This document shows positions 61,805 to 64,000 of a stretch of 64,000 nt of DNA, piece after piece; position 1 is the first letter of the stretch, and each line of letters opens with the position of its first letter. Source of the stretch: an uncultured Allomuricauda sp. GTDB lineage: Bacteria; Bacteroidota; Bacteroidia; Flavobacteriales; Flavobacteriaceae. The stretch is taken from positions 620,001-684,000 of the forward strand of contig NZ_CANMUU010000002.1 of the NCBI RefSeq assembly GCF_947501165.1, written 5' to 3'. Below the pieces are notes generated by a model. That model had not been told where the DNA came from. It saw only the letters and a list, made by a program, of their open reading frames with translations, and ran no database searches. Position numbers and translations under genes: made by a program.

Positions 61805-64000
61805 TTATTTCTGCGTAGAGATTAGTTTTGTTGTAGTTACCGCAACAGAATCAATTTTACTACGGGAATAATAAACAGGGAAATATTCGTCTTTTGCCCA
61901 AGGTTCGAACAAGTTATCATAAAACGAACTATCCGGATTGCCCGATTGTCCAGGACCATTGGAACCTAAAGCAGCATCCCAATTGCCGGTATTTACAATT
62001 ATACGAAAAGAAGCCCCACTACTCTGCCTTAGATTACTTCCCGTTGAACCAGGGGTGTACGCATTACCTCCTCTTGGCAATGGACCAAGATTCAGCTTAG
62101 CCTTAATGGAATCGTTTACAACTTCACCAAGCGCATGATGGATATATGTATGTTTATTCTTTTCTTGTCCATATTGCCATGAATCCATATCTGCTCCAAG
62201 TTTATTTTCCAATGCATCAACACCCTTGATAAAAGCATTGCTCAAAAATTCATTTCTTCCCAAAATAGGATTTACCCCAAACCTTTCGTCCGGTTCCTTA
62301 AGCCATTCCATTATTCGCGCCAATTGAATTCCTTGGACTATGCTTTTTCCTTCCTCCGGAATGAACCGTTCATTGGCCGTTTGTTTAATTTGGTTTTCCC
62401 AGGCTACGTAAATGGCTGCGGGAATGGACGTTGCTTTTAGTTTATAATCCCAATCTCTTAATTTTTCTTTAGCCCTATCGGCCTTTCCAGTAAAAGCGAG
62501 ATTTTTCAACATCGGCACCAAAATCCTAGCAGGAATGGAGAGATAATCGGTTTGTAAGGCTTTCATATCTTCCATGGTCAATTTTTTATCTGAACCTAGT
62601 ACTTCATCCACACGATTTCCACGGTATGGATCAGACCAGGAGTAACCAATGGCATCCCAATGCGTATAATCCTCTGGGGTTACATTTTGGTTTGCTGTTG
62701 CCAGGTATCCTTTGGCGGGATTATAATCGTTTGGTTTTTCTATAATGGGCAAATAGCTATCCCATTCATAACGCCCATCGCCTGGAACGGGAACAAGACC
62801 ACTAAAATTTTTACGAACTGGAGCAATGCCTACGGCTTGCCAACCTATATTTCCTTCTTTGTCTGTCCATATCATATTTTCCCCAGGGATGTGGCTATAG
62901 TTACATGCTTCCCGAAATTCTTCCCAAGTTTTTGCTTGGTCCATCCGTAAAGAAGCTAAATAGGGAGACCCTCCTGGTTCCAGCCAAGCGCATCGCACAG
63001 CATAGGCCACATTGTTTTTGGTGTCAATATGGGTGACAGGTCCATGCAAGGTATAGTACAATTGTGCAGTATAGTTTTCTTGGTCCTTTACCTTTATAGT
63101 TTCAACAATCTGCTCCATGTCTACCCAATCGCCTTTATATTTATATTGATTTGGGTTTTCAGGATTCAATTCATAGACATATAGATCTTCGCCATCTGTT
63201 CTAAAAACGGTAAGTCCCCATGCACCATATTCGTTATGTCCGATGGATATACCAGGTATTTCTGGTTCGCCTCCCCCAATAACATTCCATTCTGGCGCTA
63301 CTAGGTGACACATATAACGTAAAGAGGGTACTGCAATGGTCCTATGTGGGTCATTGGCCATATAGCTGTTACCATCTGCCATACGACTTCCGTTTATTGA
63401 CCAATTATTGCTCCCTATGCCGTAAATATCGTTTTTGTCCTCATAGGCCGAAGCTACAGTTTCTTCTGCCGTAGCACTTTGAAAGGCGGGAATAATATCA
63501 TCTTTGGTAAAATCTACAGGTTTACGATAGGCATTATACAAGGCTAAAATGTCGTCCGATAGCAAATCCGTGTTTATACTGGGGTCAATTGTTAAATCAG
63601 GTTCTTTAGGATGAAACCAGTAAAGATCTTTAACGGTCTCCGTACCCAATTTGGCTACTGCACGTCCAATCTGCAACTCTTGACCAATATTCCCTAGTAA
63701 TCCTTGATGTCTAGAAATCACGACCTCTGGTGTCCATTTTTGAGGTTGGATATCCAACAATTTGAACTCAATCGGTAGCTTTTCCGGGGTTTTTAAAATA
63801 GCATCGATGTATGCATTTACCCCATCGGTATAGGCTGTAATGATTTCAACACCATCCTCATGATAATGGTTCATCTCAGTAGTCATATCACTCCTAAATT
63901 TAAATAGACGCGTTCCTATGTCCCGGTTTAATTCTTTTTCGCCAAGAATTTCAGCAACTGTACCCGTAGCCTGTCTGCGCCAAATCTCGAATTGGAAAAG
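61805..64000 (-). CDS. Penicillin acylase family protein (5' end beyond window)
   Basis: The frame stays open past the first ATG-like position at 63886 to the window edge; the extra residues include FQFEIWRRQATGTVAEILGE, a conserved part of the alpha chain. At least 731 residues are present, and the true N-terminus with its signal is outside. The processing site and N-terminal nucleophile are seen as IYGIGSNNWSINGSRM, where the serine after Gly becomes the beta-chain N-terminus. IPGISIGHNEYGAWGLTV and GNIGWQAVGIAPVR are family-typical. The precursor self-cleaves and hydrolyses amides such as acyl-homoserine lactones or beta-lactam side chains. Confidence 0.93.
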   Translation of the reverse strand, partial: LFQFEIWRRQATGTVAEILGEKELNRDIGTRLFKFRSDMTTEMNHYHEDGVEIITAYTDGVNAYIDAILKTPEKLPIEFKLLDIQPQKWTPEVVISRHQGLLGNIGQELQIGRAVAKLGTETVKDLYWFHPKEPDLTIDPSINTDLLSDDILALYNAYRKPVDFTKDDIIPAFQSATAEETVASAYEDKNDIYGIGSNNWSINGSRMADGNSYMANDPHRTIAVPSLRYMCHLVAPEWNVIGGGEPEIPGISIGHNEYGAWGLTVFRTDGEDLYVYELNPENPNQYKYKGDWVDMEQIVETIKVKDQENYTAQLYYTLHGPVTHIDTKNNVAYAVRCAWLEPGGSPYLASLRMDQAKTWEEFREACNYSHIPGENMIWTDKEGNIGWQAVGIAPVRKNFSGLVPVPGDGRYEWDSYLPIIEKPNDYNPAKGYLATANQNVTPEDYTHWDAIGYSWSDPYRGNRVDEVLGSDKKLTMEDMKALQTDYLSIPARILVPMLKNLAFTGKADRAKEKLRDWDYKLKATSIPAAIYVAWENQIKQTANERFIPEEGKSIVQGIQLARIMEWLKEPDERFGVNPILGRNEFLSNAFIKGVDALENKLGADMDSWQYGQEKNKHTYIHHALGEVVNDSIKAKLNLGPLPRGGNAYTPGSTGSNLRQSSGASFRIIVNTGNWDAALGSNGPGQSGNPDSSFYDNLFEPWAKDEYFPVYYSRSKIDSVAVTTTKLISTQK

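Noticed and set aside
1..64000. tRNA, rRNA, CRISPR arrays, insertion sequences or prophage genes
   Set aside because: No clover-leaf candidates, direct-repeat/spacer series, transposase motifs or phage structural genes were recognised.

Overview
The window reads as chromosome from a marine-type member of the Bacteroidota, most likely Flavobacteriaceae. The DNA is AT-rich. Shine-Dalgarno sequences are weak, and one clear promoter has the Bacteroidetes form TTG-N19-TATCTTTG. Many products carry lipoprotein or Sec signals ending in AQ. Family content also fits: BNR-repeat secreted proteins, AraC regulators with membrane N-termini, LytS/LytTR pairs, and penicillin acylase. Genus is not decidable from sequence alone. 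I saw no rRNA, tRNA, CRISPR array or intact insertion sequence.

Layout. 0-5.7 kb: 3' end of a helicase, a glycosyltransferase, menB, and two secreted serine hydrolases on the minus strand. 5.7-9.4 kb: a plus-strand run of pirin, 3D-domain lipoprotein, amidase and M14 carboxypeptidase, then a 55-residue membrane protein on the other strand. 10.7-19.3 kb: a compact molybdenum operon encoding a two-subunit xanthine-dehydrogenase-type enzyme with a Tat signal, followed by MoaD, MoaA, MobA, a MoeB/rhodanese fusion, MoeA, XdhC and MocA. No moaC or moaE is present; mogA lies at 61 kb. 19.5-22.6 kb: GntR regulator divergent from trehalase, and a SRPBCC/ArsR pair with two palindromic operators. 22.7-35.3 kb: secreted BNR protein, an exported methyltransferase, hydrolases, Gfo/Idh/MocA and aldehyde dehydrogenases, a UspA-like protein and a PQQ-type sugar dehydrogenase.

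35-50 kb is the accessory part. It holds gene-poor intergenic DNA with at least four diverged copies of a dispersed repeat containing a hairpin with compensatory changes. It also holds a bile-acid-symporter gene broken by one extra base in a C6 run. Three unannotated small genes encode double-glycine-leader peptides with even numbers of cysteines (2, 4, 4). The last two flank a two-gene operon (a DxD-containing protein plus an unrecognised protein) and precede a membrane protein that joins a degenerate C39-like domain, a VKOR domain and a thioredoxin-like domain. I infer a RiPP or bacteriocin-like disulfide-peptide locus. This is the best candidate for an undescribed system here.

50-64 kb: two AraC regulators with membrane N-termini, a paralogue of the first alpha/beta hydrolase, a His-rich lipoprotein, dcd, a membrane-anchored PfpI-like protein, an esterase/beta-lactamase-like fusion, a LytS/LytTR two-component pair, folE, mogA and a penicillin acylase cut by the window end.
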